Below, piece after piece: positions 34,166 through 46,227 of a stretch of DNA of 64,000 nt. The stretch is from assembly GCA_017311185.1 (NCBI GenBank), contig JAESUZ010004534.1:2108001-2172000 (forward strand). Direction: 5' to 3'. Under the pieces are notes generated by a model, which saw only the letters and a list, made by a program, of their open reading frames with translations, ran no database searches and was not told the origin of the DNA. Each line of letters begins with the position of its first letter. Position 1 is the first letter of the stretch. This DNA is from Proteles cristata cristata. Its lineage: Eukaryota > Chordata > Mammalia > Carnivora > Hyaenidae. A program made the position numbers and the translations under genes.

Positions 34166-34389
34166 GGGGCGCCTGGGTGGCTTAGTCGGTTAAGCGTCCG
34201 ACTTTCACTTAGGTCATGATCTTGCGGTTCGTGGGTTCGAGCCCCGCGTTGGGCTCTGTGCTGACTACCAGCTCAGAGCCTGGAGCCTGCTTCAGTCTGT
34301 GACTCCCTCTCTCTCTGACCCTCCCCTGCTCATGCTGTCTCTCTCTCTCCTAGAAACAAATAAAACATTAAAAAAAAAACAACTTTATA
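34166..34389 (+). mobile_element. Young-looking carnivore SINE with perfect 17-bp TSD
   Basis: AGAAGTATAGAATTATA at 34149-34165 and 34390-34406. The head keeps most CpGs (GGTTAAGCGTCCGACTTTC, GTGGGTTCGAGCCCCGCG). Its pol III B box, GGTTCGAGCCC, is intact. Confidence 0.96.
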
Positions 34390-34406
34390 AGAAGTATAGA
34401 ATTATA

Positions 34407-37194
34407 GTTTGGAGAGAAGGATTTATCATATCTTAAATTTTAATCAGTATCTTCTATAAATGTCTGTGTAAAAGAACTAAATGTGCAATTTCAATTAAAA
34501 ATAAGTAAATTCAGCTTTTCTGGTTCATATTTAAGTTCCTGTGATACTATCAGTGTTTTAAAATATTTATTAATTATATATTAATGATGTTATATAATAA
34601 ATTAAATATTAATTAAAATTAATAATGTTATTAATTAAACAAATTGGGGTTATGAGACTCTTGAGTCTCTCAAATAATGCACTTGGAACACAGAAAACCA
34701 ATTTACCATTAGGTATTGGTCCTTATGTCCTATGAGGGATGATTTGGAAATTATTTTATATAACTACCATAATAGGTAAAATAATTTCTGTCCTCATATT
34801 TTTTATTGATATTTTTAAAAATGTTTTCATCTTTTTTTCCTCCCCTTTTGCTTTGTCTCTTATTCTATTTCTTTTAGTTTTCTTCTCCTTTCCCTGAAGA
34901 TTCTTGAAATTCTTCTCAACATGGAGCATAAGATAGTCCCTAAGAATTGCCAGGATTTGGTACTAGGAAGGAGTATATGAGTCATCCCTGGTTTAGGAGG
35001 ATTACTTCACTGACAGGTGTTAAGAAGAATGGTTAGAAGGAGAAAGTAGATGCATACATTTTATAAGAGATGATATAGGTTCAAGGTGACGAGTTGGCCT
35101 GAAATGCTGACAATGCTAATGGAAAAGAAGAAACGAAACATTAAAACAGGTAAATTATAAATATCTGGATGGGTATGTATACAAGGGATTGTAGTGATAT
35201 TAGTATGATGAGATGAGATGAGTTTGTATGATGAGAAATGGATGGTATAACTTTGAACCCAAAAAGGAAGAGAGAATTTAGAATGTTGACAAGCCTATAA
35301 CCTGATGACGAAGTACACTGATATTAAATAAGGCCACACACAGAATTTCCATGAAAATAGAAAAACCTTTCTGTCAAACCCGTATGAAGTACTTGAATTT
35401 TCTTACTTATGGAGGAAAAGGAAGGAATGGGAATTTTGTGCTTAAAGTAGAAATTTCTGACTATGAGGCACCATGAATGGGTCAATTAACATAGTTTTTT
35501 ATAACATAGTGTGAATGAGGATAAGGTAGTAGGTCAGTTCCAGTATAATACGCTGTACTCTTAATATTACATGAATGCATCCAATAGTCACCAAGTAGAG
35601 TAAGAATGGATGTCTTTGTCTGAATGTAAAATGTCACTATAACTGGGGAAGAATTAAGTATATGTTCTATTTACTACAAGTAAGTTCTCAGAATTTCAGG
35701 AAGAGATCTATCTCTTCTAGTAAAAAATGATCAGTTATAGTAAAGTTATTTCTAGATTTTAGAAGTAAAAATTAAATTCTGTATTTTTCTCACGAGTTGT
35801 CAGAGGTTATTGTATTGATCAATTTAGGAAACATGATTTTAGAACACATGTACTGAGATATTAAAGTCAAACAACCCAATTCAAGACCTTCTGTCCCCTA
35901 GGACAATTTTCTGACCTGATTCCTTATTTCAGGAGCATGGTAGTTTCTGATACATATATCCACTCAAGTGTTCACAAATTACCACAGAAAAATAATTTGT
36001 TATTATATCTTTCTTTACACATTTGGTGTCAGAATGCATTTTATATAACAAGTAGTCAAGGTAAGAAGTTGTATCTATGAAAATAAAAACTGAAGTAACA
36101 ACTTAAGTTTTTTGGAATTTGCAAGCATATTTTCTGTAACTTTATAGCATTTGTAATGAGGTTGTGCTTTAAAAATAATAAGAGAAAATTTGAGTTCTGA
36201 CTTAGTTTTTGGACTTGTGTTTTAATGCCTAAATTTCTGAAAGCATATGACGATTCTCAAAGTTATCCTTTTTCTACCTACTGCTAGAAATTTCTTGCCT
36301 TCTGATTTCAGCACCTCTTCAATGGTGTTTAGGCCCATTAGTGATACATCAAAGTTGTTTTTTTTTTCAATAACAGAAAGTTTAAACTACTACAGAACAT
36401 TTGCACATCCAGCTCTATGAAAACCTATGATCTCATGATCTTTGATCTGTGCCTACGTGGTCAAATTCATAAATGTGCTTTCATTACCAACTTTGAGTCT
36501 CATCAGGAAGCAACAAAAACAAAAATAAGTGATTTAATCTTAATTAAAATGATGACCTCTGTGAAAAAGATTATAAGGCAGGTATTAATTTTTTTAGTAA
36601 ATATATATAGATGTTCCCATTTAGTCTTTCTGATAGTGTAGTTAAAAATCAGTTACTTGTTAATATTTTAAAAATCTAGCAAAAATTAATGACGTAACAG
36701 ACTACAATAGCATCTACAACAAACTAGCTACATCTTGGCAAATGTTTGCGTTTGATCTCATTTTTGGTTCAAAATAATTGGAGATCATGCAAATGTATAT
36801 TCATTAATTTATATAGATCACACACAAAAAAACATGTTTATTTTATTAGATTGTATTTATTTAAAACACTATGGAGTTACTTTTCATATGAAATAATTCA
36901 GGACTAGAAAAAGTGCAGAGTTTCAGTAGAGAATTTAGCTTATTATTTAACATTATGAAGGAGAATTTTAAAAGGAAAAGAAAAACTTTTTGGAAGCTAA
37001 TACAGGCTTCATCCCATCTGGAAAGGTTGTTTTTAATGTTACTTTGGATGCCTCTATTTTTTATCATTTCTATTTCTCTGTTACCACTTATCAAACAATT
37101 TTATAACTGCACTCTTTTTTAGTCACTCTTTGGAAGACATTATAACAGAGGATCTAGTCATTCTTACATGTTGCTCCTTGATATGCCAGTGTAT
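34407..37194. other. Repeat-poor, no gene recognised
   Basis: Nearly 2.8 kb with no SINE, L1 or LTR that I can name. It includes an AT-rich, partly palindromic tract at about 34555-34640. Open frames, such as 36417-36641 (plus), lack recognisable domains. Confidence 0.45.
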
Positions 37195-37420
37195 ACTGGA
37201 GAAAAGCATGGGTTGGGGTTGAATTGCAGCTTGACCACTCAATAATTGTGTTGAAATTATCCAATCTCTTTGAGTCTGAGATATCTTCAACTTAAAAGTG
37301 GAATTATAATATATAAATCATAGTATTGGGGAGAATTAACTGCTACATTATTGTATAATAAACAGTGTTGTGTTTCACACATAAAGTATCAGTAAATGAT
37401 TTAGTAATAATGCTCTGACA
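37195..37420 (+). mobile_element. MIR
   Basis: GGGTTGGGGTTGAATTGCAG, TTGACCACTCAATAATTGTG, TTGAGTCTGAGATATCTTCA and ATAAAGTATCAGTAAATGAT follow the MIR consensus order in a decayed state. Confidence 0.6.
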
Positions 37421-37648
37421 ATGGAGACCTCTGAAGATGTATTTCAGTGAGAGTTATGGACAAAAATGGTATTTGGCCATTAAATAAAGAGTATGAAATC
37501 TAAGTGTGAAGACTGGATGAGAATAGGTAAGTCCAAATTATGTATATTTTCTTCAAAGTAAAGAGAAAAGGACATAGATAAGAAAGTAGATAAATATATA
37601 AATAATGCTCAGTGCATGAAATCAAGCAATTCATAGCATATATCTGTA
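37421..37648. other. No feature recognised
   Basis: Short unassigned spacer between two ancient repeats. Confidence 0.4.
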
Positions 37649-37937
37649 ATGTCTAATATGAGGGTATTGAGCATCTGAAATGTGACTGGTCCAAAATGGA
37701 ATGTGTTATAAGTATAAAATGCACACTTGAGTTTGAAGGAACTTAATATAAGAAAAATTAAAAAGACATAAAATCTTCCCATAATAATTTGTGTACTAAT
37801 AACAATGAAATGCTAAGGGATATTTGGAGATTTGTATTAAATGAAATGTGTTATTAAAATTATCTTAAGTGTAGTTACAGGAGAATTTCAAATTACACGT
37901 GTGGTTCACATTTTATTTCTACTAGACAGAGCTAGTT
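37649..37937. mobile_element. hAT-like DNA transposon fossil
   Basis: Opens with TGTCTAATATGAGGGTATTGAGCATCTGAAATGTG (37649-37683) and closes with GTGTGGTTCACATTTTATTT and CTAGACAGAGCTAG. These match the ends of a common hAT-type mammalian repeat that reads 'GTCCAATA... / ...TATTGGACAG'. Heavily decayed; no TSD resolved. Confidence 0.5.
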
Positions 37938-39239
37938 TAGGGAAAGAGGTTGGCATGGGAATGACTCTATCTTAATAACCTAAGTTTTAGGGAAAATATT
38001 GGTGGGTGTATCCTTATTCTTACTGGTATTTGGAGAGGTTCTCAAAGTGGGTGGTGTTGGGTTGTACATAAGAAGAAGAATACATTTTCTCTGGATAGTA
38101 AAAACAGTAAGAAAGACGTTGGTTACCTACTAGTTATCAGGAAAAAATTATAAAACTATAAGATGACCCAGTTGGACCTAGAGTTAGACACAGAGTATAA
38201 GTAAAAAAAAAGGAATGACTTCTCAATTTCATAGCCAGATAATATTTCAACTGAAATGGGCTAACTCAAGAAACACCTGGTTTTACAGGTTTTCTGAACA
38301 AGATTTACATCATTAATTTGGACAATAAAAATTTGCTGGCAGCTACTTAGTTTTAAACATAACACAATTGTTAATATTGTACAAACGTTGACATGGAAAG
38401 CAGCAGGAGAGAACATTTTGCAAAACATGTTTCTTTTTCCAGTGAGCTAAATAATATCACAAAATTCTTAATTATTCTCCATTTTAGATGTAAAACTCAA
38501 AATTTCCTTTCTTAACATTTTATTAAACATTTACATCTTTAATTTTGTTCTTTAACTTATACTTTAAAACACAATCAAAAAGTGTTAATTCTGGGAACAT
38601 CAACTTAGCAACACTAGGCAACAGAAAAGTCTGCATTTCAAAACATCTAAGAGGTTTAGAAAAACTGTAACAAGAACAAGACCTGCCATCTCTGGCTAAA
38701 AGGCTTGGAAAAGAAAATCCCGGGACAAACTTAGTAAGGACACCTATACCCCAAAGCAGTGGGAAGTTCAATCTGCCCATGCAGTCATGATTGTGGGAAT
38801 CCACTTGAGTGAGCTGACCAGCCCCCTACCCAATACATGCTGGCAGCACCCAATCTCTTAAAAGCAGCACTGGCAAGCTTGATGTTTCCAAGCCCTTCAT
38901 TTAGTCATAGAAGGCAAACCAGCTCCAGGTTCCCCAGATCTGTAACTCAGGACCACAGAGCATCTCAGACCCCAGTGCTTCTAGCCCTCTACCCAGAGAT
39001 CCAGGCCACTTTCCTTTTCTCTGACACACAATAGAGATGTAATGGGAAACCCATCAGCACTGAGCCAGAGATCAGGACACAAGAAATTTAATATATCCCA
39101 CTTGACACCTAGTGATAACTGGGTGGCTTAAGAAAGCTTTCCACTTCCATGTGTAGTACCAGTGGGGATCTAGCAGGTGCTTACTCAGAACCAGAAAAAT
39201 GAAGCAAACAAAACACATTGTAAGGCCTCAGAAAAGTAA
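37938..39239. other. Unassigned, no gene recognised
   Basis: AT-rich to 38500, then a more GC-balanced block at about 38640-39180 that may be the 5' UTR of the old L1 that follows or an unrelated old repeat. Short open frames only. Confidence 0.35.
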
Positions 39240-41694
39240 ATGGTCATTGGACTACAGCCCATAAAATTAGACTAGAAAAATGTTTAGGATATAATAAAAA
39301 ATCACTGGTCATGTCAAGAACCAAGAAAATTGTAACTTTTGTGAGAAAAAACAAATGACATCAATACTGAGATGAATCAGATATTGGAACAATCTGACAA
39401 AGATTTTTAAGCAGCCGCCATAAAATCATTTCAAGGGTAATTACAAATTCCTTTGAAACAAATGAAAAAAAAAGAGCCTCAGCAAAGAAATAAAAGTTAT
39501 AAAGAAACTAACTAGAAATTATAGAACTGAAAAATACAGTAATTGGAATAAAAAAAAAAGAAAACTTGTTGGAAAGGCTCAAATAGTAAAGCAGAGATGA
39601 CAGAAGTTAGAATCAATAAGATGACAGATAAATAGAATTTCCTGAATCTGAACAGACAGAAATAGACTTTTAAAAATGAATAGGGCCTATAGACCTATGG
39701 GAAACAAAAGATCTAACATTTGCATCATTAGTATTCCATGGGGGAGGAGAAATGATGCGGAACTAAAATAGTATTTGGTGAAATAATGATCTCAAATTTG
39801 GAAAAAAACATAAATCAAAACATGAAACTGAGCAAAAGCCAAATAGCATAAGCCCAAAGAAATCTATGCTAGGACACATCATAAACTACTGAAACCTAAA
39901 GATAAAGAAAGGATATTAAAGGGAACTAGAGAAAATTATGACTTCCTTATAAGGAAAGATGAATTGCAATGACAATAGCTTTCTCAGTTGAAGTAGGGAG
40001 TGGCACAGCACTTTTCGAGTGCTCAAAGAACTGTCAATCATCAATTCCATATCTATTGAAACTACCGTCCATAAATGAACAGGGAAAAATACATTCTCAG
40101 TCCAAGGAAAAGAAAGAATTTGTCATTAGCAGACCCATCCTTAAAAAACGGCTAAAGGAATTTCTCTAAAAGAAATGAAATGGCAACAGAAGAAATGCTG
40201 ACAACCCAGAAAGGAAAGTAGAAAAAATAAGTGGGTAGAAATAGGGCCGATTGTAATAGTCTACTTTTTTCCTATGATCTTCATGAGTCATACTTTACTC
40301 GTAAAGCAAAAATTATAACTTGTCTTTTGGTTTCTCAATATAAATACAGGAAAAATGAGATAATTACATTAAAAAAATGAAGAAGGTAAAAGGCCCTAAA
40401 TAGAACTAATGTTTGAATACTTGGCTCAATATTGTACAATTCCCATAACAAGATGTGATAAGTTACATATGCATTCTGTTATACCTGGAACATCTGCTAA
40501 GAAAATAATACAAAGTAATTTATTTTAAAAATGTATAAATGAAACAAGAAGGAATTGTTTAAAAATCTACGTAACACATAGGAAGACAAGAAAAGAGAAA
40601 TAGAGGAATAACAATAAAAACAGAGAGAAAAAATCAAAAAACATATAAACATAACAGTTACAAATATAATTCCTAATATATCAATAATTTTCTTAAATAT
40701 ATCCTATAAATGCAGCAAATAAAAAAATAGAAAATGACAGAGTTTATTTTAAAAACTATGCAACCAGCCATGTTTGGAAAAGAAACACTTTCAACATGAC
40801 ATGGGAGGGTTGGAAGTGAAAGGAAAGATTAAGATATTTCATGCTAACATTACTTAAAAAGTAAAAGGCAAGAATGGTTATTTTAATATCAGATAAAGAT
40901 ATTTATCTTGTTTTGTTTCTTCAAGACAAAGAAAATTAGTAGGAAAAAATTATGGATATTACATAACAATCAAAGGACTGGTCTACCAAAAAGCACCACT
41001 GCTAATATTCATACTTGAAGCAATAGCACTTGAAAAATACATGAACTGATAAAGCCAAAAGAGAAATCAATACATTCACAATTATAGGTGAGGTTTTTAA
41101 CATCCACTTTCAACAACAGACAGAAATCCTAGATTATAAAAAAAACAAAAACATAAAACAACCCCACATCATCAATCCAGAAGATCTAATTGACACACAT
41201 AGAACATTTCTCTCAACAGAATACAATTTATTTTTCTTTTCTTTAAATTTTTTAAGATGTTTTACTTATTTTGGGGAAACAGACAGCGTGAACAGGAGAG
41301 GGTCAGAGAAAGAGGGAGACACAGAATCTGAAACAGGCTCCAGGCTCTGAGCTAGCTGTCAGCACAGAGCCCTATGCGGTCCTCGAACCCACAAACCGTG
41401 AGATCATGACCTGAGCTGAAGTCATTTGCTTAACCGACTGAGCCACCCAGGCACCCCTTATTTTTCAAGTTCTCAGGAAATAAACATAAATAAGATCTTG
41501 GGTCACAAATTAAACCTCCACAAATTTAAAATAATTGAAATCATATAGACTGTATGTTCCTACCATAGTATAATCAAACTAGAAATCAATAATGAAAGAC
41601 AATAGAAAACTTTCATATACTTTGAAATTAAATAACACAATTCTAAACAACCCATGAGTCAAAGAAGATGTCTCAAATTAAAAAAAAAATAAAA
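39240..41694 (+). mobile_element. Old L1 (HAL1/L1M4-like), 5' portion
   Basis: Plus-strand series: AAATTAGACTAGAAAAATGT, AATGACATCAATACTGAGAT, AGCAGCCGCCATAAAATCAT, GAAATTATAGAACTGAAAAA, TTGAAGTAGGGAGTGGCACA, AAGATCTAATTGACACACAT and GATCTTGGGTCACAAATTAA, in the order of an old L1 5' region through early ORF2. Disrupted throughout. The ORF2 part resumes at 42477 after later insertions. Confidence 0.65.
41237..41457 (-). mobile_element. Carnivore SINE inside old L1
   Basis: Minus-strand copy with GAGATCATGACCTGAGCTGA and ACCGACTGAGCCACCCAGGC; part of the head is deleted. TTATTTTTC at 41228-41236 and 41458-41466 is the probable TSD. Confidence 0.92.
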
Positions 41695-42241
41695 CCAAGT
41701 AAATGTAAAATTACATTATAATACTCAAGATATGGAAGAGCTTCTTGATAAATGAATGGATAATAATAGTATATTATTTAGCCATAAAAAGAATGAAATC
41801 TCATCACTTGTGACAACATGAATGACCTAGAAGGTACTATGCTAAGTGAAATAAGTCAGACAGAGGAAGAAAATACCATATGATTTCACTTTTATGTGAA
41901 ATTTTACAAGCCAAACAAATAAGTAAACCAAAACAGAAACAGACTCACAGATACAGAAAAAAATGATAATTACCAGATGGGGAGAATTGACAGGTGGGCA
42001 AAATAAGTAAAGGGGCTAAGAGGTACAAATCTCCAGTTATAAAATAAATAAGTTATGGGGGTGTAATGCACAGCATAGACAATATAGTTAATATTGAACT
42101 TTAGATGATGACAGAAAACTGGTCTTATTGCAGGGATTATTTAATATTGCATAAACATATCAAATCACTATGAATTACACAGAAGCTAATAGAATATTGC
42201 ACACCAATCATGCTTTTAATTAAAAAAAAAAAAACAAAAAC
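41695..42241 (+). mobile_element. Separate L1 3' end (L1MB-like)
   Basis: GGAAGAGCTTCTTGATAAAT, ATTTAGCCATAAAAAGAATG, TGAAATAAGTCAGACAGAGG, then ATAATTACCAGATGGGGAG and a poly-A tail (about 42222-42241). This is an ORF2 end plus 3' UTR, whereas ORF2 of the surrounding L1 continues at 42477. It is therefore a distinct insertion. Confidence 0.7.
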
Positions 42242-42250
42242 AACTGTGGG

Positions 42251-42467
42251 TGAGCTTCTGGGTGGCTCAGCCAGTTAAGTGTCTGGCTCTTGATTTTGGC
42301 TCAGGTCATGATCTCACAGTTTGTAAGACTGAGTCCTACATTGGGGCTCCACACTGATGGTGCAGAGCCTTGGGAGTCTCTCTCCCTCTCTCTCTCTGCC
42401 CGTCTCCTCTCTCAAAATAAATAAATAAAAACTTAAAGTAATAATAATAATAATTACTATTATTATA
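42251..42467 (+). mobile_element. Carnivore SINE with (AAT)n tail
   Basis: AACTGTGGG (42242-42250) and AATTGTGGG (42468-42476) flank it. The body (CACACTGATGGTGCAGAGCC) is the older subfamily. The tail has become (AAT)n at about 42438-42453. Confidence 0.9.
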
Positions 42468-42476
42468 AATTGTGGG

Positions 42477-43575
42477 AAACAGGTAAAGTGGTGATGACAT
42501 GAATATTTATAGCTCTAAATGCTTATATTAGAAGAAGAAACGTTATAAAATCAATAGTCTAAGTTCTTGGGTGTCAATAAATCAGAAAATAAGAGGAAAA
42601 TAAAAGCAAACAGAAAGGAGTAACAAAAATAATAGAAAGAAACAGCTGGCATTGGAAACAGGAAAACAATAGAGAAAGTGAAACTGAAACATAGTTCTTC
42701 AAAAGTATTTAAAAAATTATTTAAATGGACAAATCTCTAGCAAGAGTGACCAAATAAAAATAGAAAAGATGCAGATTACCAAAATTCTCAATTTAACAGT
42801 GATATCACTTTATGTAGATACTGACAATGAGGATTCTAAAATTATATGGAAATGTAAAGAATCTAGGATAGGCAAAACAGTTTGAAAGGAAAAACAAGTT
42901 TGAAGGTCACAAAATCTGGTTTTAAGACTTGCTCTAAAGCTATAATAATCAAGGCAGTGTAGTTTTATGAAAGGATAGATACCTAGATCAATAAGCAGAA
43001 TAATATGTCAAGAAAAGGACACAGGCAACTTTGGCTGATTTTTAACACAACAACAAAGAATAATCAATAGATAACTAATAGTCCTTTCAATAATAATCCT
43101 GGAAAAATTATATATCCAATTGCAAAAAACAAAAACTCAAAGTGGATCCTAAAACCTAAACTTAAATTTTAAGACTATAAATATTTTAGGAGAAATCTGA
43201 AAAAAATCCTTGTGACCTTGAGTTAGGTCAATAGTTCCTTTATACAATACCAAAGCACTATCCATAAGAAAAAGGTTAATATATTGGAGTTTTGTGAAAA
43301 AAAAAATTTGCTTTGTCAAAAACTGCATTAATGAAAAGAAGAGTCATAGCCTGGAGAAAATATATGCAAATTTTTGTTTTTGACAAAGAACTTGTATCTA
43401 AAAAGTATTAAAAATGTTCAAAATTCAAGACTATGAGAAAAAAACTTAATTAAAACAGGATCAAAAGAATTGACGAGACTTGTGCAAAGAGAACATATGA
43501 AAAACATATGAAAATAAGCACATTAGTAATCAGGGAAATGCAAATTGAAACCAGAATGAGATGCCACTCTGGGCA
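42477..43575 (+). mobile_element. Old L1 ORF2, continuation
   Basis: GACAAATCTCTAGCAAGAGT, AAAGCTATAATAATCAAGGC, GGAGAAATCTGAAAAAAATC, AAAGAACTTGTATCTAAAAA and AATCAGGGAAATGCAAATTG are ORF2 3' half text on the plus strand, ending abruptly at GATGCCACTCTG. No usable frame. Confidence 0.7.
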
Positions 43576-43746
43576 TCCCAGAGAGAACTTAGGTTCCTCA
43601 GTGCTTCAGGCTCTCTCTATCTGCAGAAAAGGTGATTCCACTAGTCTAAAGAAGTCTACCTGACAGAAGTTCCAGGTGCAGATTTTTGGAAGCAGACATA
43701 TCCTTAAGCTGGGAAGGAGAGCAAACAAATGGTAGAGGGACTGGAA
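43576..43746. other. No feature recognised
   Basis: Short spacer between the old L1 and the MLT1-like LTR. Confidence 0.4.
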
Positions 43747-44198
43747 GGTGTATTCATTTCCTAGAGCTCCCGTTACTGATTGCCACAAACTGGATGGCTT
43801 AAAACACTTCTGGTGGCTGGAAGCCTGACAGGGTTGGTTTCTTACGGAGGCTCTAAGACAGGATTTGGATCTTGCCTTTATCCTGGCCTCTGATGGTGGC
43901 CAAAAGTCCTTTGCATTCCTTCGTTTGTAGATCTATCACTCTCTGCTAACATCTTTGTTTGGTGTTCTCCCTTTGTGTTTTCACATCTTCTTTCTGTTTG
44001 TTTCTCTGTGCCCAAACATCTGTCTTCTTCTAAGGACATCAGATACTGACTTAGGGCCCACTCTAATTCAATATGACCTCATTTTAACTTCATTCCATCT
44101 GTAAAAACCCTTTTTCCAAATAAGATCACATTCATGGGTAACTAGAGTCAGGATCTGAATATGTTTTAGGGTGACACGTTTCTATAGTCAGTAGAGAG
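43747..44198 (-). mobile_element. MLT1-type MaLR LTR
   Basis: GTGTATTCATTTCCTAGAGC, CCACAAACTGGATGGCTTAA, CTTCTTCTAAGGACATCAGA, TTAGGGCCCACTCTAATTCA and TTTCCAAATAAGATCACATT are the reverse complement of an MLT1-family LTR of the mammalian ERVL-MaLR group. A piece around the AATAAA is deleted near 43807. Confidence 0.75.
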
Positions 44199-44457
44199 GA
44201 ACTAGGTAGAATAGCAAAAATATTCGCTATAGCCTAGGGAGCAACAAATCTACTTTTTCTTTCCAGTCCTTCTGCTAATTCATTTGGACCAAAGAGACAT
44301 CTTAACACTTCTGCAGACTTCAGTGTCCTTATCTGTAAAAGTAAGGATTTGTACCACATGTTTTCTAGGGACATTTTAGATATATAATTCTTTGATTCTC
44401 CAATCCAGTATCACTGGTCTGCTCTACCAGTTGGTTGTGTGTGTGGGGGGGGGGAAC
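44199..44457. other. No feature recognised
   Basis: Unassigned; contains GTGTGTGTGGGGGGGGGG near 44436-44454. Confidence 0.4.
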
Positions 44458-44476
44458 AAATAAATAATGGGTCCAT

Positions 44477-44699
44477 GGGGCGCCTGGGTGACTCAGTCAG
44501 GTAAGCGTCCGACTTTGGCTCAGGTCATGATTTAACGGTTTGTGGGTTCGAGCCCCGCGTCGGGCTCTGTGCTGACAGCTAGCCTAGAGCCTGGAGCCTG
44601 CTTCAGATTCTGTGTCTGCCTGTCTCTCTGACCCTCCCCTGTTCACGCTGTCTCTCTTTCTCTCAGAAATAAATAAAAAACATTTTAAATATTAAAAAT
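44477..44699 (+). mobile_element. Young-looking carnivore SINE with 19-bp TSD
   Basis: AAATAAATAATGGGTCCAT (44458-44476) and AAATAAATAATGAGTCCAT (44700-44718). The head retains GCGTCCGACTTTGGCTCAGG and TTCGAGCCCCGCGTCGGGCT with nearly all CpGs, the best conserved in the window. The body carries GACAGCTAGCCTAGAGCCTG. Confidence 0.96.
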
Positions 44700-44718
44700 A
44701 AATAAATAATGAGTCCAT

Positions 44719-46227
44719 GACTAAATATTGATTTCAACTTTAGTCATATTTATAAATTTTAGAGAAATTTCTGAATCAGTTCTGCTTGAATTCAAGTTAT
44801 AAAACCAGTAGCCACTATTGAGTTCAATAACATTTTTGTGATCTATTAAATTATACTGGTTACTCAGAAAAATAGTGTGTTGTTATATGCTAGCAGGACA
44901 AGGTATTTTCTTTCTTTAAATATTCACAGAAATAGGCACAGATAAATTACCTCTTTAGAAATGCTTTTAAACACATGCTTATTTTAATCACCCTTCCTGT
45001 AATATGTGGTGAATTATATAAAGAACAATAATTTTTCTTTATTTTGACAAAAATCTAAATCTACTTGTATGTGATTATTGTCTATATAGTGAAGACAACA
45101 TTTCAAATTTTTGATATTTCTGTTTTTGTATGAATTTCAGAGGATCTGTATAAGGCCCTCAAGAATTTCATGCTTCATTCCTTCTAAGCTCATTATTCTT
45201 CTTTGACCTCACTGTCTCACTCATATATTTTTAAAACACCAGTAGAATTATTTATATAATGTTTTTCAATATATGTACAATACCTCAATTATAATGCATT
45301 AACTTTCTAGCACCTTTCTTCTTTTACAAAACTGAGAGGAAAAAATTCTTTCTACAAGCTTAGTTCTAAATAATTTAAGGAAGCTTGTGATTTGAGGAGA
45401 GCATTATTTTAACAAAGCACCAATCACCATACTCGGGTGGCCTATGTTATTTTGCAAATGAGAGAAAATGGAGTTAGGTTCTAATATAGTACCCTGACTT
45501 TCATAATATCTGAATAATGTCTTTATTTACCTTACTTCTGAGGCAGTTTAAATGTGAAAATAAAGACAGTTTAAGGGGGAAGACATAGTAAAATGAAAAA
45601 ATCCGGACTAAAATCTATTCAATGATATTTGTTGACAGAAAGCTTCGTTACACAATAATTAAATCCATAAAACAGTCCAGTGAAAAATTATATTGGTCAG
45701 GATTTTCTATGTTGTATGTGGCAAAAAAATCAAGCCATTTATATTAAAACAACAACAACAACAACAACCTAACAAGAATTTTACAAGAATTTACTGATTT
45801 ATGAAACTTAGCAATACTACAGCTATAGTAGGTTTTATGCATGGCTAAACCCCAGAGGGTTTTGAATCTCTTTCTGTCACTCTTTCGGCTTTCTTCTCAA
45901 TGCCTTATGAAAATTTTGTACACCAGCAGCTTACAGGCTTTTAATATACTGACTCAGTATTTCTGCTAGAAATAGAAATTCCTTTCCCCATAGTTCTAGA
46001 AAATATCCTAAATTGACCCAATTTAATAGGCTTGAATTGTGTGGAATTTTCTGGAATCAGACAAAGGTCTCATAGCCCTAGATTCACAGAAGGTAAGATG
46101 GCATGTTTATTATTTTTATTTAATAATAAGAAAATTAAGAAAAATAAAACAAACACCTTATATACTTCTAAAAATAATTAAACACATTTTATTTTATTTC
46201 ATTATTTTTGTTATTGCTATGCTGTTC
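44719..46227. other. No gene recognised; short (AAC)n
   Basis: AT-rich unassigned sequence. A pure (AAC)n tract lies at about 45748-45768. Confidence 0.45.

Noticed and set aside
34166..34389. tRNA gene suggested by intact A/B-box-like sequence
   Set aside because: It is the tRNA-derived head of a SINE, with SINE body, A-tail and target duplication; no mature tRNA cloverleaf or acceptor end.
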